Assembly: GCA_040285825.1 (NCBI GenBank)
Contig: JAUPSS010000004.1
Location: 4,905,658-4,969,657, forward strand
DNA length: 64,000 bases
Reading direction: 5' to 3'
Source: Eukaryota sp. TZLM1-RC
Lineage: Eukaryota > Metamonada: BaSk clade
Shown here: piece by piece, positions 1 to 10,278 of the stretch
Layout of the letters: each line of letters begins with the position of its first letter
Position numbering within the stretch: the stretch's first letter is position 1
Notes under the pieces: generated by a model
Database searches by the model: none
The model's input: only the letters and a program-made list of their open reading frames with translations
What the model was told of the DNA's origin: nothing
Position numbers and translations under genes: made by a program

Positions 1-506
1 GTAACCAAATTATTCATCAAATAATTAATAAAAACTGGTTCAATAATGTTTACTAAATCAACAACATTCTCAGGAAGTTTGACAACATTAATAATTCTAC
101 CTAGTTTCTCAGATAGAATACCTATAAAGCCAGGAGTTGAACCAGAAAGTGTATAAATAGAGGGAAAAGGAAGAATGAAATCATAAAGATGGCTAGCTGA
201 AAGACTTTCTACAGGATAGAGTTCAACGAAGGGACATGATGCGCAAAGGGGTCTGAATGAGGAAAGTTGGGAAAATGGGGCAGTGATGATAATGCCAGAT
301 GAATGAAACAAAAGAAGGATGTCATCAAAGTGAATGGTGAGAGAGGTTTTGGTAGGGTCATGAAGTAGCCAGAGCATGAATTGATGGGTTAAATCCGGAT
401 GAGAATCCTCATAAAATGGTGTAAGAATGAAACACTCTCCTGGAGAGAGGAATGAAAGTGATTCCAGCAGTAGAGAGAGCCGTGACGCTGATGATGCTGC
501 AGCCAT
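1..506 (-). CDS. Hypothetical protein, 3' part outside the window
   Basis: An open frame of 168 codons starts at the ATG at 506 and runs without a stop off the left edge, so only the N-terminal part is seen. The first 25 residues are rich in Ala, Ser and Leu. The rest mixes hydrophobic stretches with Asp, Pro and Ser, and no domain is recognised. The gene is divergent from the zinc-finger gene starting at 573, with only 66 bp between the two ATGs, so they probably share a promoter. A TCATTT motif lies 9 to 14 bases before the ATG. I do not recognise the product. Codon use looks coding. Confidence 0.55.
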   Translation of the reverse strand, partial: MAAASSASRLSLLLESLSFLSPGECFILTPFYEDSHPDLTHQFMLWLLHDPTKTSLTIHFDDILLLFHSSGIIITAPFSQLSSFRPLCASCPFVELYPVESLSASHLYDFILPFPSIYTLSGSTPGFIGILSEKLGRIINVVKLPENVVDLVNIIEPVFINYLMNNLV

Positions 507-572
507 AGTAAATGATGGTAATTATTCACATTAGATCTCCCCTTGAGACCCAACTATTACAACTTACCTCCA

Positions 573-1511
573 ATGGCCTCACAAAACCCACAATACACAA
601 TGGAGGCTCTTCAACCTTTTGAACCTTGTACACACTCAGACACAGATGATTCTGATGATGCTTATGTCATTGAGACAGCTGACCAACTTCACACAAATGT
701 TGCTATCTCCGCAGCAGGCATGGACCCTGACCTAAACGACCCCAATGCTATTCGCCAGCGCCAGTCTGACATTGAAAACCTTCGAAGATATTATAAATCT
801 CAGTTCCGTGTACTTAAAACCCTTCTCAGAAACCGCTCAGCCCATTATAATCAAATACGGTCAAATCACAGGCTCATATTCCGAAAGAAACGTCATGAAC
901 TCGCCTCTTACGATAGTGTGGATCTACCCCCTCAACGGCCCGGTCAAAAGCAAAAGAAACATCCTTATACTCCCGTACAAAAGAAGGAAAAGAAGGAAGA
1001 ACCAAAAGCAATAGACTCTTCTTTAATTGATGCCCCGGAACCTTCCCGTAACACATGTGCTTACGTGTCAATCGAGAAACAGGAAGACCAGTCAACAGAA
1101 GTCAAGTGTAGTAATATGTCTATGCCATTTTCTAATTATTGCTACCCTCACATTCTATCAGATAAGGATCAACAACTCTACGTTGATTGCTCTGTTGAAG
1201 GTTGTATCGCTCCTATTCTGAAAGGTCAAGTTCCCCCTCTTTGTCCTGTACATTACATCCAAGCTGGGGGAAGGCTGGCTTCGTCAGATCCGGTCTTGGC
1301 GAAAGCCGCAGATGTGATTAAGCAAAAGGATAGTGGAAGACAGCTCAGTCAAGGTGAAAAGGATTCTCTACCAATTGGGGATGAGCATACTTATAGGGAA
1401 AAGGTGAGGTTTATAAAAGACACCATTGGAGAGCTTTTGGTGAGGAGGCAAAAGTACAGGAAGAGCGCTGCTACGAGGTCTCAGAGGAGGAGGGCAAGAG
1501 AGGAAAAGTAG
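573..1511 (+). CDS. KANSL2/INO80D-type C3Hc3H zinc-finger protein
   Basis: 312 residues from the first ATG at 573; the frame is open upstream only to 522 and has no earlier ATG. Residues about 162-229 fit the potential DNA-binding C3Hc3H domain of KANSL2 and INO80D: C-A-Y, then a Cys, the run FSNYCYPHIL, LYVDC, a Cys, and PPLCPVHY at the end. In the family this domain is found in subunits of the NSL histone acetyltransferase and INO80 remodelling complexes, which act in the nucleus. The N-terminus is acidic (DTDDSDDA). A basic middle region contains many Lys, and the C-terminus is very basic (RSQRRRAREEK). Which of the two complexes it serves cannot be told from one domain. It is divergent from the partial gene ending at 506. 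Confidence 0.75.
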   Translation: MASQNPQYTMEALQPFEPCTHSDTDDSDDAYVIETADQLHTNVAISAAGMDPDLNDPNAIRQRQSDIENLRRYYKSQFRVLKTLLRNRSAHYNQIRSNHRLIFRKKRHELASYDSVDLPPQRPGQKQKKHPYTPVQKKEKKEEPKAIDSSLIDAPEPSRNTCAYVSIEKQEDQSTEVKCSNMSMPFSNYCYPHILSDKDQQLYVDCSVEGCIAPILKGQVPPLCPVHYIQAGGRLASSDPVLAKAADVIKQKDSGRQLSQGEKDSLPIGDEHTYREKVRFIKDTIGELLVRRQKYRKSAATRSQRRRAREEK

Positions 1512-1741
1512 GATCAGTGTGAAATTTTGGAAGTGTCAGTGTTTTGTGGCGTTATTTAGATTCAATTAATATAATTGATTTTTTTATTTTGACATTCATT
1601 TTAGCTTGGGGTTAATAAATATGACATTTGAATTGCAACACTTTTTGTTATTTTGATACTTCAAACAATATATAAATCATCAAATTTCTAACCCAACCTA
1701 AAAAACCAATCCAAAAACATTTATTACAACCAAACCATTAC

Positions 1742-4700
1742 CTAAATCTCGGCCACTATGCCTAACAGTGCAGCAAATTCAGCCCTCCACTTCAAAGTAA
1801 CATCTTCCAATGAAATAACAGATTTCGCTGCATTATCCCGAAGTTTTGAATACCATTCTCCATTACTAAACACATCTCTTGCCCTTTGAATTGCATAGCA
1901 GAGATCACCAACCTGATATCCCTTGAAAGTGAAACCATTTCCTTCCCTTGTTGCCTCTATTCTTGGATTAAACTCATGTACAGTATCTTTAAGGCCACCG
2001 GTTTCAAAAGCAACTACAGGAGTTCCACATAAAAAGAACTCTTGTTGCACTATACCACCTGGTTCAAATAGGGAAGGCATCAATCCTAAATCACACCCAA
2101 GGTTCAGTAATTGCCCATCTCCAAAGAAAGAACTTGGTTCGGCCCAAAATCCTAGAGGATAAGCTTCTCGAAGTTTGAAACATTCGCTAGCACAGTAGGC
2201 ACCATAAGGATCACCTGAAGAAGCCATGCCACCAACAATGAACTGCACAGGAACGTTGTTTGCTAGCAAATCCCAAGCAGCTTCCACAATTAAATGAACC
2301 CCTTTTTGAGCGGTAAACCGACCTACAAAACCAAGAACCATTTTCGATGGGTCGTAATGTTTAAAATACTTTTCTTGAAGCTTCTTCTTTGCTTCTTCAT
2401 GAGTCAAATCACCTATTTTTGATGTTATTTGGGCTCTGCGAGTCTCCACATCTACCCCATTGTTAATACCTACAGGGTTTTTGAATCTAGATAAAGCATG
2501 AGTCCACATTCCGTCGTGCTTCATGTCCACCAAATAAGTCTTGGAAACTGTGCCGAAATTGTGGCAAAAATTGAAGGCAGCTCTTGACAATGAAACCTTG
2601 TTGGAAGGGCCATAAGGGTCAACAAAGGCATCAAACGGAAGGTGATTGGACAAATTGGAAACTAACGAGCCATCAGAAATATACATAAACCCTTCATAAC
2701 CAGCTGAAATATTATGAACTAAATGGAAAATTTTAATTTTGGTACCAGCATTGAACTTTAACTTTACTGAATCATACCTATAAAAGGCTGCCAAGGGCGC
2801 AGGCATCCAATCATTTGTCACAATACAAATAGACCTTTGTAAATACGGTACTAAATCACTTGGGAATAAATGTGTTTGAGTCAGTAATTCAAGAGACCCT
2901 TTGGAGAGGGCACAACATGCCTTGAATTTATGAATATCATTCTCAAATTCATATGGATAATTGAATAAAGACTGATTATGAAGGAAATAATAATACACAC
3001 CGTCAATAACTCCATAATGAACACCAAAGGTAACATCAGTGTCCAGTTTAAAGGTGAAATTGTTTTTATATCGAATCCCATCTTTTTTGAGATAATCGGT
3101 TTCAAAATACTTATTGTAGTGGTAATAGGGTGAGATAACAACAACTTTTTCTCCTTGTTTGGCAAACTTTCTGCTCAGTTCAAACACCATGACACCTAAA
3201 CCACCAATAGTTGACCACTTTCCTAGTTCGGCAGCTACAAAGACAATCAGTCCAGGTTGATTGAACATCAGAATTCCCTGTGCTACTTTAACTGCTCCCA
3301 TGTGGTAGGGATCAGACTTGTCAATCGGCTGTTCGGTGACGTCATCAACTGCCTTTTTGAGCTTCTTGATTGATTGAGAGCTCCAATAAATATCCTGATT
3401 AGCCTTTGAAACAATCAATTGATGGCAGACTTTGGTAAACTTTGTAAATTGTTCTTTTGGCAAATAAGTCAGTAAATATCGTATTCTATTAATTAAACTT
3501 GAATGAACAGAAGAACTTGAAAGACCTTCAATCAATTGATGAGCAATCACATTCTGATCAAAATCTTGATTGGATTCAATCATTTTTGATAGTCTTGATA
3601 ATGAATCAGAAAATGCTTGACAATGTCTAGCACGATTCTCCTTGACTATTTTGAGGTTCAGCAACATTGAATGTCCTGGTTGAAGAATATGCCAGGTTTT
3701 ACAAAAGCAAAATTCCTTAATTTCCCAGAATTCAAAAGACTTTGAGTGGGTTTTTGATTGATTAAATGGTGAAATTTCAATCAAACAACCTTCAGGAAGA
3801 TCATAAATCCTCTCTAGATGTTCAATAATGGACTTGGTATCGAGATAGAAATAGACTTCACCGGAATCATTAAGGGAAACTGCTACAATCAGACAGTTAC
3901 AAACAACGTCATCAAGGTGTTCTTGACCCTCAATCAATCTAATCCAAGAGGCAACCCTTTTGTGAACGTCATATGAGTGCATTGATTTGATGGGAATCAT
4001 CGTCCCAGTCGACAGTTCAAAACAAGTGTCCCTCCAAGACATTCGTTCCTTTAATCGTTCTCGAAGCCTATAGAGACAGTCGGCAAAGAGAGTGTCTATG
4101 CAAGGGTAATTGTTTCTTGTTAGAGTAACCAAATCAACAAGAGACATTTGGTTGGAAAGTGATAGCGTAGAACCTACAATTGAAGCGGAAATTTTGACGA
4201 ATTGAATGGAAGTAGTTGTCAATGATGTGAGAAGATCAAAAGAGCTCACTTGGGAGTGGAGCAGATCAACAAATTTTGCAGAAATATCACTTGAGATTGG
4301 TGTTATTCCAGAAGCAATCACTGCCGAAGAAAAGGCTGAATCATCAGTGTCGATTGTAATCAAAGATGATTGATTGCGTGACCAAACAGTTCGAATCATT
4401 TTTAAAACGATAGGATTAGGCCAAGTTTGTCCATTATGAGTACACAGAGACCAGATGTTTCGCAATATTTGGGGATTGGGATCAAGGATCATTCCACCAA
4501 ATTTTGAGAGTGTCAGAGGTGTTGGTCCAGTAAGTTTGACAAGAAGAGGCCATTCAGAAGCTTTTGGTAACGTCACCGAGTCGAGATCACTACACAGTTC
4601 ACCAAGAATTTCAGTTAAAGAGTCCCAAGTGTCAATTGATCTATAATTTGGCAGAAGTCTCTGCTTTAAAAGGAACGGGATTGGAGAAATTAAAGGGATT

Positions 4701-6283
4701 GGTCCAAGTTCTTGTTCAATCACTAATGATGGAGTCAACGGTGTTCCTGACACACTCAAAGACCTTCCTCTTACGGCAGGTGAAGTAGAGGAAAAGGAAG
4801 TGAAAGCTTCAAAATCTGTGTTTTTTGGGAAAGTTTTGACTAAATGATTCTCTAATCTTGAATCTACAAAACCATGCCGTGGTTCAAAATGGTTTGAAAT
4901 ATTTGGAATGATGGTAATATCATTGGACTCTGCAGCTTTGGCAAATGATTTACAATTATTTTCCAACTGCCAATTTGAATTTAATTCAATTAAACCATCC
5001 ACAAATAGAGTTGAGGCTCCTTTTTGTTTAAGGGATTGCAACGCAGATTGAAGATTAGCCAAATCTTTTGAGTTTTTCAGGGTAGCAAAAGCCGAAACAG
5101 AAACATTAGCATCAGGAAAAGCGACAACTCTGCCTCTGAAAGAATGACTTGAATTGTTAGGAACCCTGAGTAATTCCCCATCAGAACCAAAGGAAAGATA
5201 GCAATAATCATAAGTACCAGGATAAGTTAAGGGAACCGTGCAGTAATGAGAGTAGAGAGAACGGGGGAAGAGGCGAACTGTAGTACCACCCTTTCCATCA
5301 GGTATAGAGAGGAGGATACAAAACCTAGTTTCAGGGAGAGCATTCTTAGAGGGAGGAACAGGAAGGGAAAATGTAGCCCCAACAGTCATTGGGGTAACTG
5401 GAAGAGGCTCAATGAGTTGGAGAGCATTACCATCATAGAGACAGTTGAGGAGACGAAGGGAATCATGAGCAGCTTGGAAGTCAGTGAAACCAAGGCATGA
5501 AACAAGGATGGATTCAATAGTGGAAAAAAGTTTAGATCGAGGAGAAATGATGGGGAGAAAGGTCATTATGTCCTTTTGAATCTGAGCTACAAGGGACCGG
5601 GCTATAGAACTGTCCTGTACTTTGGGAAGTCGATCACGGTAGCGGTTGAAGTGGTGATTGAGATTGGCAGCAGTCCATCGGTTGACTTTGTTGGTAAGCG
5701 ATTTGACACACTCAGCTGGATTCTTGGGAACTAGTGCAGACGGATAAGTTTCTCTAGGAGCAAACTCTTCCATTGAAAATTTTTCGGCAGTGGTGAGGAA
5801 TGCATGTGAAATAAGTGAATTCAGAAACGGACGAATGTAGGCAGCAGAAGTAAAACAACACAGAAAATACAAATGGGAGATGGGAACTGCAAAACCAGGT
5901 TCACTCGGTACTTCAGATGACGAACTAAACACAAGGGGTGGTACACTTTCCTTGGAGAACAACGTTTCGGCATCAGGGAAGATTTCAGCAAGACTGGCAT
6001 GAACTAAAGTAATAATATTGGTAGGAGTTGGCTCAAGAAATCCAACAGCCTGGACATCCATAAACTCAGTCAGCAGTTCACGAAACTCAACAGCTTTAGA
6101 TGCGAACGTCGAGGATGTATTGGCAATGACTTCTGCATCAGCAACATGTTCAAGGACTGACATAGTTTCTTCATGTGTCCGCGATCTGAGTAATGCAAGG
6201 ACATTACGGTCGATCTGAACAGAAACGCCAGTACAGGAACCAGATTCCCGATCCATAGAGGTAGGATCTGTCATTTCAAGCAT
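1742..6283 (-). CDS. Large GT5 glycogen/starch synthase-like protein with long N-terminal extension
   Basis: 1,513 residues, ATG at 6283, TAG stop. The last ~500 residues are a GT5 glycosyltransferase. The N-lobe begins near residue 1015 with VFVAAELGKWSTIGGLG, the counterpart of the nucleotide-sugar binding loop. NDWMPAPLAAF corresponds to the NDWH segment, and TVSKTY precedes the linker. GRFTAQKG lies near 1323, and FEPGGIVQQE near 1405 holds the conserved Glu of the donor site. The family transfers glucose from ADP- or UDP-glucose to alpha-1,4-glucan. The usual KxGGL motif is altered (STIGGL). The first ~1,000 residues are not recognised with certainty and are several times longer than in bacterial glycogen synthase (about 480 residues in total). 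There is no signal peptide. Activity, donor and the role of the extension are inferred only. Confidence 0.8.
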   Translation of the reverse strand: MLEMTDPTSMDRESGSCTGVSVQIDRNVLALLRSRTHEETMSVLEHVADAEVIANTSSTFASKAVEFRELLTEFMDVQAVGFLEPTPTNIITLVHASLAEIFPDAETLFSKESVPPLVFSSSSEVPSEPGFAVPISHLYFLCCFTSAAYIRPFLNSLISHAFLTTAEKFSMEEFAPRETYPSALVPKNPAECVKSLTNKVNRWTAANLNHHFNRYRDRLPKVQDSSIARSLVAQIQKDIMTFLPIISPRSKLFSTIESILVSCLGFTDFQAAHDSLRLLNCLYDGNALQLIEPLPVTPMTVGATFSLPVPPSKNALPETRFCILLSIPDGKGGTTVRLFPRSLYSHYCTVPLTYPGTYDYCYLSFGSDGELLRVPNNSSHSFRGRVVAFPDANVSVSAFATLKNSKDLANLQSALQSLKQKGASTLFVDGLIELNSNWQLENNCKSFAKAAESNDITIIPNISNHFEPRHGFVDSRLENHLVKTFPKNTDFEAFTSFSSTSPAVRGRSLSVSGTPLTPSLVIEQELGPIPLISPIPFLLKQRLLPNYRSIDTWDSLTEILGELCSDLDSVTLPKASEWPLLVKLTGPTPLTLSKFGGMILDPNPQILRNIWSLCTHNGQTWPNPIVLKMIRTVWSRNQSSLITIDTDDSAFSSAVIASGITPISSDISAKFVDLLHSQVSSFDLLTSLTTTSIQFVKISASIVGSTLSLSNQMSLVDLVTLTRNNYPCIDTLFADCLYRLRERLKERMSWRDTCFELSTGTMIPIKSMHSYDVHKRVASWIRLIEGQEHLDDVVCNCLIVAVSLNDSGEVYFYLDTKSIIEHLERIYDLPEGCLIEISPFNQSKTHSKSFEFWEIKEFCFCKTWHILQPGHSMLLNLKIVKENRARHCQAFSDSLSRLSKMIESNQDFDQNVIAHQLIEGLSSSSVHSSLINRIRYLLTYLPKEQFTKFTKVCHQLIVSKANQDIYWSSQSIKKLKKAVDDVTEQPIDKSDPYHMGAVKVAQGILMFNQPGLIVFVAAELGKWSTIGGLGVMVFELSRKFAKQGEKVVVISPYYHYNKYFETDYLKKDGIRYKNNFTFKLDTDVTFGVHYGVIDGVYYYFLHNQSLFNYPYEFENDIHKFKACCALSKGSLELLTQTHLFPSDLVPYLQRSICIVTNDWMPAPLAAFYRYDSVKLKFNAGTKIKIFHLVHNISAGYEGFMYISDGSLVSNLSNHLPFDAFVDPYGPSNKVSLSRAAFNFCHNFGTVSKTYLVDMKHDGMWTHALSRFKNPVGINNGVDVETRRAQITSKIGDLTHEEAKKKLQEKYFKHYDPSKMVLGFVGRFTAQKGVHLIVEAAWDLLANNVPVQFIVGGMASSGDPYGAYCASECFKLREAYPLGFWAEPSSFFGDGQLLNLGCDLGLMPSLFEPGGIVQQEFFLCGTPVVAFETGGLKDTVHEFNPRIEATREGNGFTFKGYQVGDLCYAIQRARDVFSNGEWYSKLRDNAAKSVISLEDVTLKWRAEFAALLGIVAEI

Positions 6284-6790
6284 GAATAAAGTAGGTTGAT
6301 AGAGAAGCTAAAGATAATCCTGTTGACAAACAAGACAAGTCTTGGGGTTTCAGAGAGTCGAAAGATGTCGTATGACTTCCTTTTACTAAAACATGACTTA
6401 ACCTAACCCTAACTTCCTTTTTCTGGCTTGTAAATTTTATTCCATAAGAATGGGTCAATTTTTTCCACCCATTTTCAACTTACCAATGGCATTCATTCTA
6501 TCACACTTCTTTTACATAGAAATTATCTCTACAAGGAAGGCTGTATCAGAAGGTACAAAATTACGTCCTCTCCATAGTCATATGGTCCTGGGTGAAAGTC
6601 AGAGTTTAAAGTTTTTACCCTTCTGAGAAAACTCAACAGTGTATTGTGACTCCGGATGTACATGTTTTTCTTTGTCCTTCGCAATTTTCTTAAAAAATTA
6701 CAATTTTCCAAGACCTTCCAGAAAGATTTTCTTAAAAAACTGTTTTAAATTATTTATTCTACGAAGAAACAAAACAAATAAAAACACATA
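6284..6790. other. Intergenic, no supported feature
   Basis: Short ORFs on both strands here (60 codons or fewer) have no recognisable motif. It contains the presumed promoter of the GT5 gene (ATG at 6283). Confidence 0.4.
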
Positions 6791-7640
6791 AAAAACAAAA
6801 TTCTACACGCCAAATCTTGATGAATCCTTATACAGCTTGGACATCATTAAATTTGAGTACTTGGGAACACTTCATTACAAAGCAAAAATGATACGATTAG
6901 TCCATAAGTTCATTGAAAAAAAAAATTTCCACATGAACGACATAAATTATAAAAATCACTGAGAAAAACAAGGCAGACTGTCCAATGTTGCGAAAAATCG
7001 AAAAGGCAAAAGGAACAAACGAAAACTTGGAGTAAAGGTTCTTATTTAAATCATTTAATATCTCAGTATATTTGTCTTGGATACGAACCTCAGCCTTGTT
7101 CCAGTGACCATTAAAACTAACTTAAACATCATCACGATAAACAAAAGCAAAGGGATCAACTGTAGTAAAATCAACAACAACTTGAGAAAAATCCACTAAA
7201 GAAGCAATGAAATCACCTCGACGTAAATTCAACAAATTATTATCACTATAATATTATCACTTCAACAACGGTTCTACTTGGCAACTAAAACTGTAACATT
7301 TAAACATCTCATATGTCACAAAACAAACAGCATTATGAAGAACTGACCGATATTGAAGAAACTTCTCACATCTTACAATATGACGGAAATTGGCAGACGC
7401 TTTTTCGTTACAAATACAAACAGAATTATCCAAAAGACCATTTGGATACAGCCCTAATCTCAAACGCATGTTTTGTTTCCAAGCTTCATTTGTTAAGTGA
7501 AGACCAAATGGCCCTGGTTGCTGAGATATTAAACTGGATGTTTGACTGTTTTGTCCATTTAACAAGAAATGAAAACATGAAATACACAACTAAAACTCTA
7601 CATCCCCAAAACCTGCCCCTCCTACATCAAAACAATTAAT
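6790..7640 (-). mobile_element. LINE remnant B: CCHC motif plus restriction-like endonuclease
   Basis: Read leftwards, the ORF at 7589-7257 contains FGLHLTNEAW, then CIC and FRHIVRC, a C-x-C...H-x3-C motif, and QYRSVLHNAV. These match the LINE copy at 21.8-23.9 kb (FGLCVTNEAF, CIC, FRHALNC, TYRSSLHDAV). Beyond a stop, another frame continues with RGDF, VVVDF, the segment KYTEIL and SKFSFVPFAFS. These are the R-x-D, acidic and Lys-Tyr signposts of the C-terminal PD-(D/E)XK-like nuclease of this LINE family. There are several stops and no reverse transcriptase part, so it is a dead 5'-truncated copy. Its 5' end abuts copy A, which points the other way. Confidence 0.65.
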
Positions 7641-7649
7641 TGCTAAAGA

Positions 7650-8569
7650 TTCAGCAAATTTCCCAAACGAGGAGAGTTTTCCTTCCAGAAAAAAGTTTGT
7701 TTTCATTTAAATTTGCACTGGAAAAAAAACTGCAAGAACATCTGTTGAAAAATTCGAGAGTAAGGATTTTCTGGTTCGACTTAGCAGGGCTAAGCAAAAT
7801 AATCCTGCTTTAACAAATATTTTGATTGATTTAAAGGAGATTTCATCAGCATTTTTGCTGAACCAAATTCCCCAGATTTATGGGTTATTTTTAGATGACG
7901 ACCAATGATCTGTTTTGCAAAAGTGGAGCTGGGTTGACTTTATCACATTTATTTAATTGCAACAGATTATTTTTTTATCGTTCCACTTTGCATGATGCTG
8001 TCAGAGATTAAATCCATACAATGTGTAATTCCTATCATAATGAATCATTTGTAGAACCGTGGTTAAGGTGTCTTGTTATGAATGAAAATTTAAAATATGG
8101 AAAACGACGTGCTGATGTTGTTGTACCCTCATTTGATGATGTCTTGAATGTTGTTGATATTGTAATAGTAGATGTTTGCAAGAAATATGCCTTGAAGAAT
8201 GCACCATCCGAAGTATTTCCTTTTGGTGATTCAGAATTGTACAAACGAAAGAAATATGCAAAGCCTTTGAAAGAATTGAAACATGTTGGTCATGTGGATT
8301 ACCAAATTTGCTCGCTTGCTACTTCTAATTATGGACGTTTTGGAAAAACTGTAATGAATTTTATTAATGATTTTGAAAATCTTGTAAGAAGAAGAATGAA
8401 TAAGCTTTTTGACCGCTGTTTGTGGTTCAATCGTATTGTTTTTACTATTTTCAAATCAATTCTTAAAACGATTTCGAAAGCTTTGATGTCTGTCAGTGCA
8501 CATTACGAAGACATTGCTGCTGTGAGGTTTGATGGTTTGGAAACTTGTTTTGATGATATTGATTTTTAG
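7650..8569 (+). mobile_element. LINE remnant A: C-terminal endonuclease domain
   Basis: Frames around 7940-8020 read HLFNCNRLFF and YRSTLHDAVRD and then meet a TAA. From 8021 a 182-codon frame continues FVEPWL, KRRADVVVPSFDDVLNVVDI, DVCKK, YKRKKYAKPLKELKHVGH and ends CFDDIDF. R-A-D, VVDIVIVDVCK and K-K-Y are shared with copies at 21.8-23.9, 24.0-24.5 and 33.5-34.4 kb and fit the restriction-like endonuclease at the C-terminus of R2/NeSL/CRE-type LINEs. The region before 7940 is riddled with stops. This is the best preserved endonuclease domain in the window together with the one ending at 33545. Confidence 0.7.
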
Positions 8570-8989
8570 TCTGATTTTTTAGAATAAATTAATAATTCGT
8601 ATTTTATGTTAAATTTTCTTAATATGTTCAATAATCTTGGAACCCTTTCGATTGCCATTGACAGCCAATTTTAAATTTCATATCCACATCAGTTTTGTCA
8701 ATGTTTTGTTCATTTGTTAACAATATTTTAAGACACTGTCTTGTTGAAACATCATGTTGATGATCAGTCAAAGTGGAAATAATTAAGCAATTATTGTGTT
8801 GGCTGGTTCTTCAGTGAATAGATTTGATGAAAAATGTTGTAATATTATTGTTTGTTGTGAATTCAGCTTCTAACAAATTCATCTCGTATTTGTATCTCAA
8901 GGAATGGCAATAGAATTTTAAATTGAGAATTGATTTCAAACTTTATTTTGTTGACTTGATGATTGTAGCTGTGGGTAAATAACGCAAAG

Positions 8990-9200
8990 TTCGATTGCCT
9001 TCGATGTCAGACCAACTGGTCTAGGAACATCTCAGCTTCCAGAAATCAGCTGGAGATTGCAATCAGTGAGTATTTCGCTGGTACTAGGCCAGAACCATTC
9101 TGAAGGCCAAGACGTGTAAGTCGTCTAAGAAGACAGCAGTAGCTGTTTTAATCAACGTATTGCCAAGGTGTTTAGTGTATACTAAACCTTGGTGCTGAGA
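8990..9200. ncRNA. Candidate structured RNA (chain of five hairpins)
   Basis: Five non-overlapping inverted repeats follow one another: 9009-9022 (AGACC/GGTCT), 9033-9052 (CAGCT/AGCTG), 9087-9108 (GGCC with internal pairing), 9110-9126 (AGACG/CGTCT) and 9163-9192 (11 pairs with a 2-nt bulge). The stretch has no ORF and is less AT-rich than its flanks. It lies about 430 bp downstream of a LINE copy and might be LINE 3' sequence instead. Strand and identity are unknown; no tRNA or rRNA motif is seen. Confidence 0.25.
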
Positions 9201-9697
9201 AGTTTACATCAGTGTTGGTGATTATTTATTCCATATCCACTATCCATCATTTGTCGTATAGCTTTTTATTGTAATAAATCATTTTTTTAAAATACAATAT
9301 CCACTTGGTGTGAAATTCTGAGCCTGGGAATTTGCTTTAAATTTATTACAAGAAGTCTTGTTGTCTTGTGTAACTAAGAAGCCTTCTCCACGTATACTCT
9401 AAATGTCTGCATCCTTGGATACACAAATGGAATGTTAAACTGTTCAACAAGAAAACTATTGATGCCATCATTACGTTGAAGTTGATCAATACTAATTCTA
9501 AAAAGAATAATTCCAATTCATGCATGTTTACAACTTATCACAGAAAAAAAATTAAAAATACAATATTCATTAAGATACTCTAAATAACTAAAAAAACATG
9601 AAATAATTGAAGATATACAAATAACACGCATGGAATCCAAAGCTAAAGAAAGTCCAACAACAGAACTAGAAAGCATGTACAATGAGCACAAAAAGAG

Positions 9698-9895
9698 TCA
9701 TTGTTCAGAGGTTGAGTTTAACTCGTTTAGCTTTTGTAGAACTTCTGTCACTTCTGAGGAGGCAAGTTTGGTGCTGATGTCATCCATCAGTTGTGACACA
9801 TTGATATCCAAAGCATCAAGTATAACATCTTTGACAGTAAGTGTAGAAGGAGTAGTAGAAGAGGTTGGTTCAGGTTTCGCTGCTTTGGTGGACAT
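9698..9895 (-). CDS. Small hypothetical protein (65 aa)
   Basis: ATG at 9895, stop at 9698. The N-terminus is Pro/Thr/Ser-rich and low-complexity. It is followed by an amphipathic-looking segment, VKDVILDALDINVSQLMDDI, and a Leu-rich tail ending in NELNSTSEQ, which looks like a short helical adaptor protein. The other strand is also open for 90 codons over this stretch, so strand choice is not certain; the minus-strand product is chosen because it has a cleaner ATG and a helix-like composition. No family is recognised. Confidence 0.3.
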   Translation of the reverse strand: MSTKAAKPEPTSSTTPSTLTVKDVILDALDINVSQLMDDISTKLASSEVTEVLQKLNELNSTSEQ

Positions 9896-9965
9896 CGGCT
9901 AATAGCACAAAAATGTCAAATAGTAGTAACACGTTGAGATTACTGGAATATGAAGAGGAAATGAA

Positions 9966-10278
9966 TCAAGTTGATCTTTTCAAAACTTGAGGTCTTTCAT
10001 TTCCTTTAAGATACTGATCCACAACATGATTCATATCAAGAACAGCATTGACATTACGATTCCATAGACATGCACAATTCTTGCAAGTCAGTCATCCATG
10101 TCTAAGGACTGTTGGAGTATTTGCTCTCCCGTAAGGACTTGGGTTAGGTACTCGATGTTTCTTTACATTTTCACCTTCTTTTCCCATACTTCTTTCCCCA
10201 GTACACATGTATGACATCTACAACTTGTTCTATATTTATCCAGCAGCAATAGACGGAAGTTACGCTTTTTAAACAGCT
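9966..10278 (-). pseudogene. Decayed Fanzor/TnpB-like C-terminus (zinc ribbon and RuvC-III)
   Basis: Read leftwards, one frame gives LLLLDKYRTSCRCHTC, the DEYRTS-x-C-x2-C entry to the zinc ribbon of TnpB/Fanzor nucleases. After a frameshift near 10180 another frame gives HRVPNPSPYG, PTVLRHG, a TGA, then TCKNCACLWNRNVNAVLDM and GNERPQVLKRS. This is the second CxxC, the W-N-R-D-x-N-A block that carries the last RuvC aspartate, and the usual tail. Here the Asp is Asn (NRN). A frameshift, a stop and a lost catalytic residue make it a pseudogene. Nothing recognisable of the N-terminal part lies upstream (10280-11500). Assignment rests on motifs only. Confidence 0.55.
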
